The translations under genes were made by a program, and so were the position numbers. From NCBI GenBank assembly GCA_038321965.1, contig JBBQFL010000001.1, forward strand, positions 124,001 through 188,000: DNA of 64,000 nucleotides, in the 5' to 3' direction. A model generated the notes under the pieces. That model saw only the letters and a program-made list of their open reading frames with translations, searched no databases and had not been told where the DNA came from. The stretch comes from UKL13-2 sp038321965. GTDB lineage: Bacteria; Pseudomonadota; Gammaproteobacteria; Burkholderiales; Usitatibacteraceae. Below are positions 1 to 7,333 of the stretch, one piece after another; the first letter of the stretch is position 1; each line of letters begins with the position of its first letter.

Positions 1-2
1 AA

Positions 3-302
3 ACGGCCAAACCCAGCGCATGCATCGCGAGAAATGCTAAACATTTGGTCGGTATCAAATTTCTCAGCGCAAAAAAAGATGGCACCTATGCGCTGACCGA
101 AAAAGGCGCGGAAGCACTGTTCATCAAGAATTGCGTCGCCGGGCTACGTGCACTTGCTACGGATGCGGACACTGAACTCAGTACCGACGTCGCTAATTTT
201 CTAGGCAGAAAGGGCCACATCGTCAGCGCGGCCACACCCGGCAAATTTGAAGTCACTGCCAAAGGACGAGAATGTCTGGCCGACATCGCCCAAAACCCCT
301 GA
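3..302 (+). CDS. Hypothetical protein, 5' end outside window
   Basis: The reading frame is open from base 3 to the stop at 300-302, so the gene starts before the window. A TTG at 45 could be read as a start, but open frame continues upstream of it and no Shine-Dalgarno is visible. The visible 99 residues contain two similar short segments, LTEKGAEALF and VTAKGRECL, each following a short beta-like stretch. This resembles the wing-helix end of winged-helix folds, but I do not recognise the family. It converges on the next gene with a hairpin at 304-341 between them. Function unknown. Confidence 0.55.
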   Translation, partial: TAKPSACIARNAKHLVGIKFLSAKKDGTYALTEKGAEALFIKNCVAGLRALATDADTELSTDVANFLGRKGHIVSAATPGKFEVTAKGRECLADIAQNP

Positions 303-303
303 T

Positions 304-341
304 CCGCCGCGTCGCCGCAAATATCCGTCGGGCGACGGCGG
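304..341. other. GC-rich hairpin between convergent genes
   Basis: Arms 304-316 and 331-341 pair over 11 bp with a two-base bulge. It lies between the stop at 302 and the stop of the minus-strand gene at 361. No T-run follows on either strand, so it is at best a weak transcription terminator. Confidence 0.35.
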
Positions 342-360
342 TAATCAGAGTTCCATTGGA

Positions 361-834
361 CTAATAGCGGCCATGACGGTCGTAGTATCGGCGGTCGTTA
401 TATCCATGGTGAGATACGTAGTGCGAGCGATATGGCGCGCTATAGTAGCCGGCGTAAACTGGCGCTCGATAGCTTGAGTAGACGACGGGATAGCTTTCAT
501 AGACCGGCTGTTGAGCATATACCACTCGTTGCGGCTCGTAGCGCGGTTCGCAATAGCCCTCGTACGCGGGTTGGGCGTAGTAGACAGGTGGAGAGTTTCC
601 ATAAACATAGTCGCGCTCAGGGTAAGTGACTACACGCTGATCATAGTAACGGTCCGATGAGCTGCCTATCGCCGCGCCGATGATGGCACCCGCCACAGCG
701 CCGTGCGCTCCACCGTAGTAACTACCAACCAGCGCGCCATCCACGGCACCGATTACCGCACGATCAGCCGCTTGGGCCTGAACGCTGAGAAATGTCCCGG
801 CTGACAACAGTATTGCAATCGCAAGCTTGTTCAT
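361..834 (-). CDS. Secreted glycine-zipper, tyrosine-rich protein
   Basis: 157 residues. A signal peptide covers residues 1-22, with probable cleavage after AQA or AQAA. Residues 26-58 form a glycine zipper with repeated GxxxG spacing (GAVAGAIIGAAIG is part of it), as in small outer-membrane or periplasmic proteins of the glycine-zipper 2TM type. The remaining 95 residues are dominated by Tyr, Pro, Arg and His with many YY, YxxP and RYY patterns and look disordered. AAAGGAG lies just upstream of the ATG at 834, supporting the start. Role unknown; envelope association is inferred from the signal peptide and the zipper. Confidence 0.75.
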   Translation of the reverse strand: MNKLAIAILLSAGTFLSVQAQAADRAVIGAVDGALVGSYYGGAHGAVAGAIIGAAIGSSSDRYYDQRVVTYPERDYVYGNSPPVYYAQPAYEGYCEPRYEPQRVVYAQQPVYESYPVVYSSYRAPVYAGYYSAPYRSHYVSHHGYNDRRYYDRHGRY

Positions 835-1122
835 GGTCCGCTCCTTTGGGTTGAAAACCCGTCAGGCAAGAGCTGGATGTGCTCCGGTCTGCCGGTCTGT
901 AACAGTTGCTAACGCAGTGCACCAGCGGTCGGATGACCGGCTACCGTAGTCGGACATTGATTTCACACCCATCACCAGCGCCGGCACTGGCAACTACGCC
1001 ATTGGCGGTCGAATGCGCAGATTTCTTTGCATAGCCAAAGTCTGTCGTAGGCCGCGCCCAACACCGAACATCGCTGCAATTGGCATTTCACGGGTGGATT
1101 TTCACATCTGGTCGCAATCTGG
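835..1122. other. Intergenic region, nothing recognised
   Basis: This gap separates the divergent genes at 834 and 1199. Apart from the Shine-Dalgarno of the minus-strand gene at its left end and the promoter listed at 1123-1151, I see no gene, RNA or convincing repeat. Confidence 0.5.
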
Positions 1123-1151
1123 TTGAGACATAAGTACTAGCTCCGTAAAGT
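1123..1151 (+). promoter_or_regulatory. Sigma-70-like promoter of TonB-box peptide A
   Basis: TTGAGA at 1123-1128 and TAAAGT at 1146-1151 are 17 bp apart (5/6 and 4/6 matches to consensus). The paralogous gene at 5796 has exactly the same two hexamers with the same spacing, although the 17-bp spacer differs. Conservation of the boxes but not the spacer is good evidence of function. Confidence 0.65.
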
Positions 1152-1198
1152 TCGGGCATCAACAACGCGACACCACTACCGACCCCAAGGAGACACTC

Positions 1199-1426
1199 AT
1201 GAGAACAACATTCACCAGCAATAAAGACAACGTCGCCATCAGCACCATCCTCGCCGTCAGCTTGTTTGCGCTGGCCAGCGGACTGTTCAACAGCAATGCC
1301 GCCGTCGCCAGCCAGACGGTTGCCGTTCAGAAACTCGACACCATCGTTGTCACCGCATCACGCGCACCTGATGCCGTACTCGACACCATGGTCGTCACCG
1401 CATCGCGCAAGACGCATCGCGCCTAA
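1199..1426 (+). CDS. Small exported protein with two TonB boxes, copy A
   Basis: 75 residues. Residues 1-11 are polar. Residues 12-37 are a hydrophobic signal segment ending in AVA, giving a predicted mature part of 38 residues. That part holds LDTIVVTASR at 46-55 and LDTMVVTASR at 61-70, a 15-residue period. DTIVVTA is the form of the TonB box at the mature N-terminus of outer-membrane receptors such as FepA, but no plug or barrel follows: the protein ends five residues after the second box. AAGGAG precedes the ATG. Copy B at 5796 is clearly homologous over its whole length, including leader and terminator. I infer a periplasmic peptide able to contact the TonB C-terminal domain. An alternative is the relic of a receptor N-terminus. 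Confidence 0.75.
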   Translation: MRTTFTSNKDNVAISTILAVSLFALASGLFNSNAAVASQTVAVQKLDTIVVTASRAPDAVLDTMVVTASRKTHRA

Positions 1427-1511
1427 CGGCCCAAAGACAAATCCTGAAACGTCGGGGTCAACGGTGAGGTGAGTGTAGTGAGCAGCAGGCGCATGGCAAT
1501 ATTATGCGGAA

Positions 1512-1546
1512 ATAAAAACGGCGGACTTCGGTCCGCCGTTTTATTT
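1512..1546. terminator. Bidirectional intrinsic terminator
   Basis: A 12-bp perfect stem at 1515-1526 and 1531-1542 closes a TTCG tetraloop. It is flanked by A-rich sequence on the left and T-rich on the right, so it can work in both directions. It sits between the convergent genes ending at 1426 and 1561. The GC core and loop are the same as in the terminator at 6100-6129 after the paralogous gene. Confidence 0.9.
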
Positions 1547-1560
1547 CCGGCTGTCCAGCG

Positions 1561-3474
1561 TCAATTCTTCTTCAGGTACTTGTCCAGAAACTCCAGAATC
1601 TTCCGATTGGCTTCCATGCTATTTTTCTTTTTGGAGAACCCATGGCCTTCGTCGGCAAACACCACGTACTCGACCGGCACGCCGTTTTTCTTCACGGCTT
1701 CAACAATCTCGTCGCTCTCAGGCTTGATCACGCGCGGATCGTTCGCGCCCTGGATCACGATGAGGGGTTTACGGATCTCCTTGGCGTGAAACAAGGGCGA
1801 CGCGGCAATCAGCATCTCCTTGTCCTTCACCGGATCGCCAATTTCCTCGTACAGCGATTTGCGGAATGACTCCCAGTAGGGTGGAATAGCCTCCAGTGTG
1901 CGCAGCCAGTTGCTCACCCCGAAAATGTCCACGCCGACCTTGAATGCCTCCGGGCGAAACGCCATCGCCGCTAGCGTCATATAGCCACCATAGCTGCCGC
2001 CGATGATGCCGATACGCTCCGGGTCGATATAACCCAAGCTCGCCAGATAAGTCTTGGCCTCGATGCAATCCCACAGTGGCTCGCGACCGTGCTTGCGATC
2101 ATCGGCACCGAAGAATGTTTTGCCGTAGCCAGAACTGCCGCGATTGTTGATGCCCAACACTGCGTAACCGTGGTTGACCAGATATTGGATCTGCGCGTTG
2201 TAGCCTCGCGAAGTTTGTCCACCGGGGCCGCCGTGCACATAAACCAGCGCCGGTACCTTGTTGGTCGCGCTGGCTTCATGCGGCTTGTAGTAAATGTTGG
2301 GGATGACCATGCCGTCGAACGACTTGAACCGCACGACTTGCGCTTCAACCAGGTCTTTGGCATCAATCTCCTTGCTCAGACTCTGGGTGAGCGCTTTGGC
2401 TTGTTTACTCTTGAAGTCGTACACATACAGATTATTTGGTGAACGGTCGCCATTGAGGTAAAACGCCATGCGCGCGCCGGTTTTGGAGAACGTCACGCCA
2501 CGAATTTCGCCGCCAGGCAACGCTGGCAACTTTACCGGCTTCTCGTCCGCGCCTTCAACGATGCGGATGACGACGCTGCCGTCCTGATTCACGGCCGTCA
2601 CACGATAGCGGCCATCTCGGGAGAAATAAGTCGTAACCACATCCCAGTCGGCTTTCTCGTGATCCTTCATAACCGCCGTCGCCAGATCGTAGGTGCGCAG
2701 ACTAGCGAATTCGCGGCCTTCGTTGGTGAGCAGGAATAGCCGCTTCGACGCCGGATCAAAGGTCGCCGCGCTGAAATTGACGGCGCCGGTATGCGGGGTC
2801 AGATGTTTGGTTTCGGCTTTGGCAACGTCGTATAGATAGACATCACCGTCAAGCGACGTGTTGGTTTTGTTGAGGGCCACCCACTTTTCGTCGCGGCTGA
2901 TTGCACCGATGGCATAAGTCTGTTCATTTTTGTAGAACAGTGTGCGGTCGTAGGACTTGGCGTCATAGCGGTAAATGTCGAATACCTTGGGATCGCGTTC
3001 ATTGCTCGAGACAAAGAATGCGCTGCCATCAGGACGCCAGCCTGCGAAGCTCGCCTTGAGTTTTTCGCCGGGTGTCAGATCCTTCTCGCTGCCGTCGAGT
3101 TCGCGGACGTAAAGGTGGTTGTTTTCATCGCCGCCTTTATCCCGCGTATAGAGAATACGGTCGTCATTGGGGAAATAGCTGACCGCGTAGGTCGTATCGG
3201 TGGTGGATTTTGTCAGCGCATTGGGTTTGCCGCCGGTTACTGCCAGCGTGTACGCGTTGTAGATGCCGGATTCATTGCTGTGAAACAGAATGCGTTTCTC
3301 GTCCGCGCTGAACGACGCACCGCCCAGGGCGGTGGTCGCCATGAACTGTTCAATCGTATATTGCCTGGGTTTCTTGGCGGGGCCGCTCACAGTGGCCGGT
3401 GCGGCAATGGCCAGACTGGAAAAAATTAGCCAACTAAAGGCGAAAGTCCGCAGGGTGAATGGTGTTTTACGCAT
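1561..3474 (-). CDS. S9 family prolyl oligopeptidase-type peptidase
   Basis: 637 residues. A signal peptide covers residues 1-25 (ends AIAAP), so the enzyme is probably periplasmic. Residues about 40-380 form a beta-propeller with repeated strand blades containing motifs such as FSADEKRIL and FSRDGRYRV. The C-terminal alpha/beta hydrolase carries GGSYGGY with nucleophile Ser494, GANDPR with Asp579 and EGHGF with His611. The oxyanion-side HGGPGG motif is also present. This is the acylaminoacyl-peptidase/dipeptidyl-peptidase branch of S9 and should cleave short peptides. GGAG lies 6 bases before the ATG. It is one of three S9 enzymes in the window. Confidence 0.93.
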   Translation of the reverse strand: MRKTPFTLRTFAFSWLIFSSLAIAAPATVSGPAKKPRQYTIEQFMATTALGGASFSADEKRILFHSNESGIYNAYTLAVTGGKPNALTKSTTDTTYAVSYFPNDDRILYTRDKGGDENNHLYVRELDGSEKDLTPGEKLKASFAGWRPDGSAFFVSSNERDPKVFDIYRYDAKSYDRTLFYKNEQTYAIGAISRDEKWVALNKTNTSLDGDVYLYDVAKAETKHLTPHTGAVNFSAATFDPASKRLFLLTNEGREFASLRTYDLATAVMKDHEKADWDVVTTYFSRDGRYRVTAVNQDGSVVIRIVEGADEKPVKLPALPGGEIRGVTFSKTGARMAFYLNGDRSPNNLYVYDFKSKQAKALTQSLSKEIDAKDLVEAQVVRFKSFDGMVIPNIYYKPHEASATNKVPALVYVHGGPGGQTSRGYNAQIQYLVNHGYAVLGINNRGSSGYGKTFFGADDRKHGREPLWDCIEAKTYLASLGYIDPERIGIIGGSYGGYMTLAAMAFRPEAFKVGVDIFGVSNWLRTLEAIPPYWESFRKSLYEEIGDPVKDKEMLIAASPLFHAKEIRKPLIVIQGANDPRVIKPESDEIVEAVKKNGVPVEYVVFADEGHGFSKKKNSMEANRKILEFLDKYLKKN

Positions 3475-3645
3475 GGGATCTCCAAAGAATTGTCACGAGG
3501 AGTTGAGTCGCGTCTAAGACGCGATCAGAGAGTGCGCATTATCCTAGAAACGGCGGGTGGACGGGCGCCAATAAAGCAGGCGCTGATGACGTAAAATATT
3601 GGCATGTATGCTCTCCCTTGCTTATCACCACAAAGGAATCCGACT

Positions 3646-3963
3646 ATGAAACGCTTACTCCCCGCCGTTGTTGCCCTGTTCCTGCTTGTTGCCGCTAACA
3701 CTGCCGTCGCTCAAGAGTACAACACCGTCCCAGCAGGCGATGCGCAATACAAGCAATGCATCGTCTATTCCGCAAAACTGGGCTGGGAAGGTGGCAATGA
3801 AAAGAGCCCGATTAAAGGTCAGACAAAGGTGCAGGCGTTTTGCACTTGCATGTGGAATGAAACCCCTGACGATTTCAAAGGCAATCTGGCGACGTTTGCA
3901 GACAGTGCCAAGGGTAAAAAGACCAACAAGATTTGCGAAAAATATTCAAACTGGAGTGAGTAA
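3646..3963 (+). CDS. Small secreted cysteine-containing protein
   Basis: 105 residues when started at the ATG at 3646, which has AAAGGA 8 bases upstream. An upstream in-frame ATG at 3604 would add 14 polar residues before the signal peptide and is less likely. The signal peptide ends AVAQ near residue 22. The mature part has four cysteines, including a CTC pair, and is lysine-rich near the end. I do not recognise the family. It is monocistronic: the divergent S9 gene lies upstream and a strong terminator follows. Confidence 0.7.
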   Translation: MKRLLPAVVALFLLVAANTAVAQEYNTVPAGDAQYKQCIVYSAKLGWEGGNEKSPIKGQTKVQAFCTCMWNETPDDFKGNLATFADSAKGKKTNKICEKYSNWSE

Positions 3964-4006
3964 TTCTTAGGCACGCGAGTGCCTCAGAAAAGCCGCCTAC
4001 CGCAAT

Positions 4007-4049
4007 CGAAGGGCCTCGTTGCTTGACTGATAGCAACGAGGCCCTTTCT
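4007..4049. terminator. Bidirectional intrinsic terminator
   Basis: A perfect 15-bp stem at 4009-4023 and 4032-4046 with an 8-base loop is followed by a short T-run. It lies between the convergent genes ending at 3963 (plus) and 4080 (minus). Confidence 0.85.
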
Positions 4050-4079
4050 ACTTTGCTTCTCCCGGGTATGCGCTGACCG

Positions 4080-5543
4080 CTACGCTTCCCAGCGCTTGAG
4101 ATTCAGAAATTCGCGCCGTGTCTTAGGACCGTAGGTTTCAAAATGCGGATCAGGCCGTTCGCGATACGCCTCCCGCTCCAGCGCGACCTTGTCGCCACTG
4201 AGGTGTTTTTTCAATACATCCGCGGGCACCGGATAAATCTTGAGGGCATTTAGGCCGAAAACATCGGCGCGCAGCGCTTTGGACATTTCCGGATAGCCGA
4301 ACTTGTCGCGAAACGTCGGCGAAATCTGAAAAGTGCGAAACGCCTGGATCTGATCCTGAGGTGAACCGTACCAGATGGAGTCGGTCCCCCACAGCACGTT
4401 TTTCTGCCCGCAGTATTTGAACAATTTCCCAAGCGCATGCGCCGCCGAGTCGGGGTCACGCATTAACAGACGCCAGGTCGAGCCCAGCTCTGCATACACA
4501 TTGGAACCCGGTGCGATGCCGTTCTTGATCAGGCTGGTGACTAGCGCATCGATGCCGTCGCTGCGTTTCTCATCGTACGGTCCCTCGACCGTGTCGGTGA
4601 CGTAGCCGGAGTGATAAATCAGGAAATTCACCTGCGGATAGCGTTTGGCCACCCGCCCAACGTCCACACAGGTCGAATGCTCATACGAGCGCTGCCCGAA
4701 GGCGAGACCTTTGTGAATGGCGATGTTGCGGATGCCAAGCTTGACGGCCTTGTCGATGAATTTGATGCCAACCTCATCATCCAGGAAAAAACCTTTTCCA
4801 TCCGGACCCCATTGCGTATAAGTTTTCCACGCCGCGATTTTGTGTTTCGCCGCCATCTCGTCCATGGCCTCAATATCGCCCGGCGAATTCGGATTGACGC
4901 GGCCGTGAATGTAGAGCCGATGTGAACCTTCGAGCTTCTCGACAATTCTTGCCGTGGCCGCCGCCTCCTCAATGGTGAGCGGCTCGTTCAGTCGCGTTGA
5001 CGGGACAAATGAGAGCACCATCAGGTCGGTGTCCGAATCCATGAACACGTCCTTGATGAACTCATCCTGACCAATGCATTTCAGGTAGTCGATGTCACCT
5101 GTTCCCTTGGTCGGGCCGCAGGTCTGCGTCTTGGGCATGCGCAAGGGGCGGGCACCCGGCGGCAAGCGCTTGGTCCACGCGCCAGTCGGGTTTACAAAAT
5201 GCCCTTGCACATCGAATATGAATTCATTGCCGTCTACTGCTGACCGCGCGGCAATAAGATCGAGCGCTGCAGTCTTGTCGATGTCGAAGTAGCCGCCAGT
5301 CTTGCCTTGCTGCGCATAGGCGGCGTTCATGCCGAGCAGAGAGCCGGCCACACCGCAAGCCGAAACCAGAAATCCCCGGCGATCCAGCCCCAGCCGTCCG
5401 GCATTTGCACTGGCCGTCTCGTGCGCCAGAAAATTCGCGTGATGATGTACACGTTCAAGCGAGATGGGCTCGTATTCACCGTTGGACGCCGTATCAAGCT
5501 TGACCGGCAGTCGCAAACCTTCGGGATCGTGGTGGTATTTCAT
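4080..5543 (-). CDS. Tat-exported amidohydrolase family protein
   Basis: 487 residues. The N-terminus has a twin-arginine signal, LDRRGFLVSA near residues 53-62, followed by a hydrophobic stretch ending NAAYAQQ. The signal lies unusually deep, after about 50 polar residues. The rest is a TIM-barrel metal hydrolase of the amidohydrolase-2 type: FDVQGHF near the start of the barrel, IAIHKGL and LIYHSGY as internal metal-site strands, and VLWGTDSIWYG as the terminal Asp motif. The substrate cannot be read from sequence. GAGGAGG precedes the ATG. No partner genes lie beside it on the same strand. Confidence 0.88.
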   Translation of the reverse strand: MKYHHDPEGLRLPVKLDTASNGEYEPISLERVHHHANFLAHETASANAGRLGLDRRGFLVSACGVAGSLLGMNAAYAQQGKTGGYFDIDKTAALDLIAARSAVDGNEFIFDVQGHFVNPTGAWTKRLPPGARPLRMPKTQTCGPTKGTGDIDYLKCIGQDEFIKDVFMDSDTDLMVLSFVPSTRLNEPLTIEEAAATARIVEKLEGSHRLYIHGRVNPNSPGDIEAMDEMAAKHKIAAWKTYTQWGPDGKGFFLDDEVGIKFIDKAVKLGIRNIAIHKGLAFGQRSYEHSTCVDVGRVAKRYPQVNFLIYHSGYVTDTVEGPYDEKRSDGIDALVTSLIKNGIAPGSNVYAELGSTWRLLMRDPDSAAHALGKLFKYCGQKNVLWGTDSIWYGSPQDQIQAFRTFQISPTFRDKFGYPEMSKALRADVFGLNALKIYPVPADVLKKHLSGDKVALEREAYRERPDPHFETYGPKTRREFLNLKRWEA

Positions 5544-5718
5544 CGGGAGCCTCCTCGGATGGAGAAATGAGTCTATGTGAATTTCCCGGTACGTGCTTTC
5601 AACGCGCCGTCGCCCCGCGATTGCATGCGAATACCGTTCGGCTCTCAGTGCGGATCATCAAAATCATCTGCAAAAATTGCGTTTCGCGCACTCTTTTTGG
5701 CGATTGGTCGGAATTCGT

Positions 5719-5747
5719 TTGAGACCAAAGACGCTGCGTCGTAAAGT
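5719..5747 (+). promoter_or_regulatory. Sigma-70-like promoter of TonB-box peptide B
   Basis: TTGAGA at 5719-5724 and TAAAGT at 5742-5747 with a 17-bp spacer are identical in boxes and spacing to 1123-1151. The roughly 50-bp leader between the -10 box and the start codon is also similar in both copies, including the block CACTACCGACCCCAAGGAGA. Confidence 0.65.
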
Positions 5748-5795
5748 TCGGTCATCAACAAACGAACACCCACTACCGACCCCAAGGAGAACCAC

Positions 5796-6026
5796 ATGAA
5801 AACAGCATTCAACAACAGCAACAAAGACAACATCGCCATCTCAGTTTTACTCGTCGCCAGCCTGTTCGCTCTTGCGACCGGCGTCGTCACCAGCAACCCC
5901 GCCGCCGCCAATCAAGAAGTCGCCGTACAGAGAGTGGACACCATTGTCGTCACCGCATCACGTGCCCCTGACGTCACCCTCGACACGATGGTCGTCACTG
6001 CCTCACGCAAGATCGGCCGCGCGTAA
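5796..6026 (+). CDS. Small exported protein with two TonB boxes, copy B
   Basis: 76 residues, paralogous to the protein at 1199. The order is the same: polar start (residues 1-12), hydrophobic signal segment 13-38 ending AAA, then a predicted mature part of 38 residues with VDTIVVTASR at 47-56 and LDTMVVTASR at 62-71. The two copies differ most in the signal peptide and the linker, and least in the boxes and in TASRAPD. That pattern suggests selection on the boxes. CAAGGAG lies 7 bases before the ATG. It converges on a broken SEC-C gene, with a shared terminator between them. Function inferred only: TonB binding in the periplasm. Confidence 0.75.
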   Translation: MKTAFNNSNKDNIAISVLLVASLFALATGVVTSNPAAANQEVAVQRVDTIVVTASRAPDVTLDTMVVTASRKIGRA

Positions 6027-6096
6027 TCGCAGCCAGCGGGGTCGGTAACAACGGTGAAGTAAATGCAGTAACGGCGCAACGAAAACTGCGCTGGCG

Positions 6097-6133
6097 AAAA
6101 AAAACGGCGGACTTCGGTCCGCCGTTTTTGTTT
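6097..6133. terminator. Bidirectional intrinsic terminator
   Basis: Stem 6100-6112 pairs with 6117-6129 around a TTCG loop, with eight A before and five T after. The core is identical to the terminator at 1515-1542. It separates copy B from the minus-strand SEC-C remnant. Confidence 0.9.
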
Positions 6134-6139
6134 GGCCCA

Positions 6140-6394
6140 TCAATCCCTGAAAGAAATCGTCGCGGTCACTGCCGTCAAACTGTCCGCTACGCATGCAACA
6201 GTTCTTGAAATCTACGAGTGGAACCGCAAGGGCACAAATCGTAGCGCCCCAATTTTTCCAGCAACTCTTTGTCGCCGTGGACGATGCGCAATCCGCCGAG
6301 AGAGCGCTTGACACCCGCTTCTGACGGGAAGCCTTTCTTGCGTTTACTTGTGGTTTCGAAACGAGAAAAGGTTTTGGAATTGTTTGGTTTTCAT
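6140..6394 (-). pseudogene. SEC-C motif small protein, frameshifted
   Basis: From the ATG at 6394 (AAGGAG just upstream) the frame stops after 16 codons. Skipping one base in a CCTTTTC run near 6368-6374 opens a frame that encodes KRKKGFPSEAGVKRSL, then GDKELLEKLGRYDL and CPCGSTRR. Skipping a second base in the GATTTC run near 6207-6212 restores RFKNCCMRSG, completing the SEC-C zinc motif CxC...CC. A third skip near 6150-6156 gives a stop at 6140, just before the terminator. The reconstructed protein is about 83 residues, near the length of stand-alone SEC-C proteins. All three lesions are extra T in T-rich runs, so they are either decay or base-calling errors. Confidence 0.7.
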
Positions 6395-6480
6395 GATGTA
6401 CTCCTTGGAGTTGAGTCGTCGAGGCGACGGCGCGGATTGTAACGGGAAGAAAGGACTTTGGCGAGCGATTGATCCGATAA

Positions 6481-6831
6481 CTACCGAACCTTGTAAGTCG
6501 CCAACTCTTCGCGCAGGACCGTTCTCAACTCAGCCACCATCGTTTCCCCCGCCACTGCCTTACGCAAAGTCTCGTTGATCAGCGTCTGATAACCACGTTC
6601 TCCAGCTGTAACTTTGAAGTGTTCGATGATGGCGGCATCGAGCATGATGCTAATGCGCTTCTTGCCAAGCACTTCGCCAAACTGCGTGCGGGCTGCTATC
6701 TGCCATTCGGCCTTCGTGACCTTCTTGCTGGCGACCCTATATTCCGCGTTCTTCCAGAACTCGGGCGTCAGCGGCGGCGCTTCGTCGGGATCAATAGTTG
6801 GCGATGTTTTCGTAGTAGAAGTTCGTTTCAT
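6481..6831 (-). CDS. brnA: BrnA-type antitoxin
   Basis: 116 residues. The middle and C-terminal part, with ISIMLDAAIIEHFK and GYQTLINETLRKAV, is the ribbon-helix-helix signature of BrnA antitoxins. The N-terminal DEAPPLTPEFWKNAEY segment, which in the family contacts the toxin, is also present. BrnA normally binds BrnT and represses the shared promoter. Its ATG lies inside the last 41 bases of brnT, so translation was probably coupled. The frame is intact although the toxin frame upstream is interrupted. The 25 residues after the RHH helix (MVAELRTVLREEL) are slightly longer than typical. Confidence 0.85.
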   Translation of the reverse strand: MKRTSTTKTSPTIDPDEAPPLTPEFWKNAEYRVASKKVTKAEWQIAARTQFGEVLGKKRISIMLDAAIIEHFKVTAGERGYQTLINETLRKAVAGETMVAELRTVLREELATYKVR

Positions 6832-7069
6832 TTCGCGTGGCCCGTCTCATAGAGATGATGCGGATAATTTCGTTTGATTCCACGTGGACAACCAATACAA
6901 CGGCCGCGTTAAGCATGCCGACGGCAATACTGCGGTGTTCGTCATAGTGAAACTGCGTGTCGGGCTGCTGAACAACGGCGCCCTCGAACACTCGGTAGGC
7001 GTCCGCGAAATCCAAACCGTGCTTGTGCAGGTTTGATTCGCGTTTTGCCTCGTCTCAGATGAATCGCAT
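6791..7069 (-). pseudogene. brnT: BrnT-type toxin with nonsense codon 5
   Basis: From ATG at 7069 the frame reads M-R-F-I-stop. The TGA at 7055-7057 occupies the place of the conserved Trp in the family's F-x-W-D start. After it the frame continues without error as DEAKRESNLHKHGLDFADAY, then a central region with DEHRSIAVGM, and ends with IIRIISMRRATRNE, the BrnT ribonuclease core. Total length of 92 codons matches the family. One base change (TGG to TGA) explains the break. Restart at the TTG at 7015 would lose the first beta strand. Most likely an inactive toxin; sequencing error or leaky readthrough cannot be excluded. Confidence 0.8.
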
Positions 7070-7075
7070 TCAGAC

Positions 7076-7100
7076 ATTATATGCATTTGATTATATGCAT
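7076..7100 (-). promoter_or_regulatory. Probable brnTA promoter/operator repeats
   Basis: ATTATATGCAT occurs twice, at 7076-7086 and 7090-7100, separated by three bases. Each copy contains the palindrome ATGCAT, and on the minus strand each contains a perfect TATAAT. The proximal TATAAT ends only about 6 bases before the brnT ATG, so the distal copy is the better -10 candidate. Paired palindromic boxes over the promoter are what BrnA autorepression would need. Confidence 0.5.
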
Positions 7101-7257
7101 TAGAAGGTTAAGCATTTTTGAAACTCAAGCACTGGTGCATCGTTCCATAGCATTCGCGCATGGAGAGCCCGCCGATGCTTGGGTTCGAGGAGTTTTCGCT
7201 GGAAAATGCGAGCCTAGCCCCTTTGATCATAGACAAAGAATGACTAGATAAAGCATT

Positions 7258-7297
7258 GGCGCGGCTTTCAGCCCTATTTTGGCTGGAAAGACGCGCC
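7258..7297. terminator. Long hairpin, possible terminator
   Basis: Arms 7258-7273 and 7281-7297 pair over about 15 bp with one mismatch and one bulge around a 7-base loop. It follows the stop of the minus-strand nuclease-like gene at 7334. No good T-run follows, so terminator activity is uncertain. The rest of 7101-7333 shows no supported gene. Confidence 0.4.
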
Positions 7298-7333
7298 AAA
7301 TATAGGATTTGACGAAAAACTCCACCCTCGCTC

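Noticed and set aside
7108..7299. A 63-codon minus-strand frame and a 27-codon plus-strand frame from about 7159 between brnT and the nuclease-like gene
   Set aside because: Neither has a ribosome-binding site or recognisable family features, and the area contains a large hairpin; probably non-coding.
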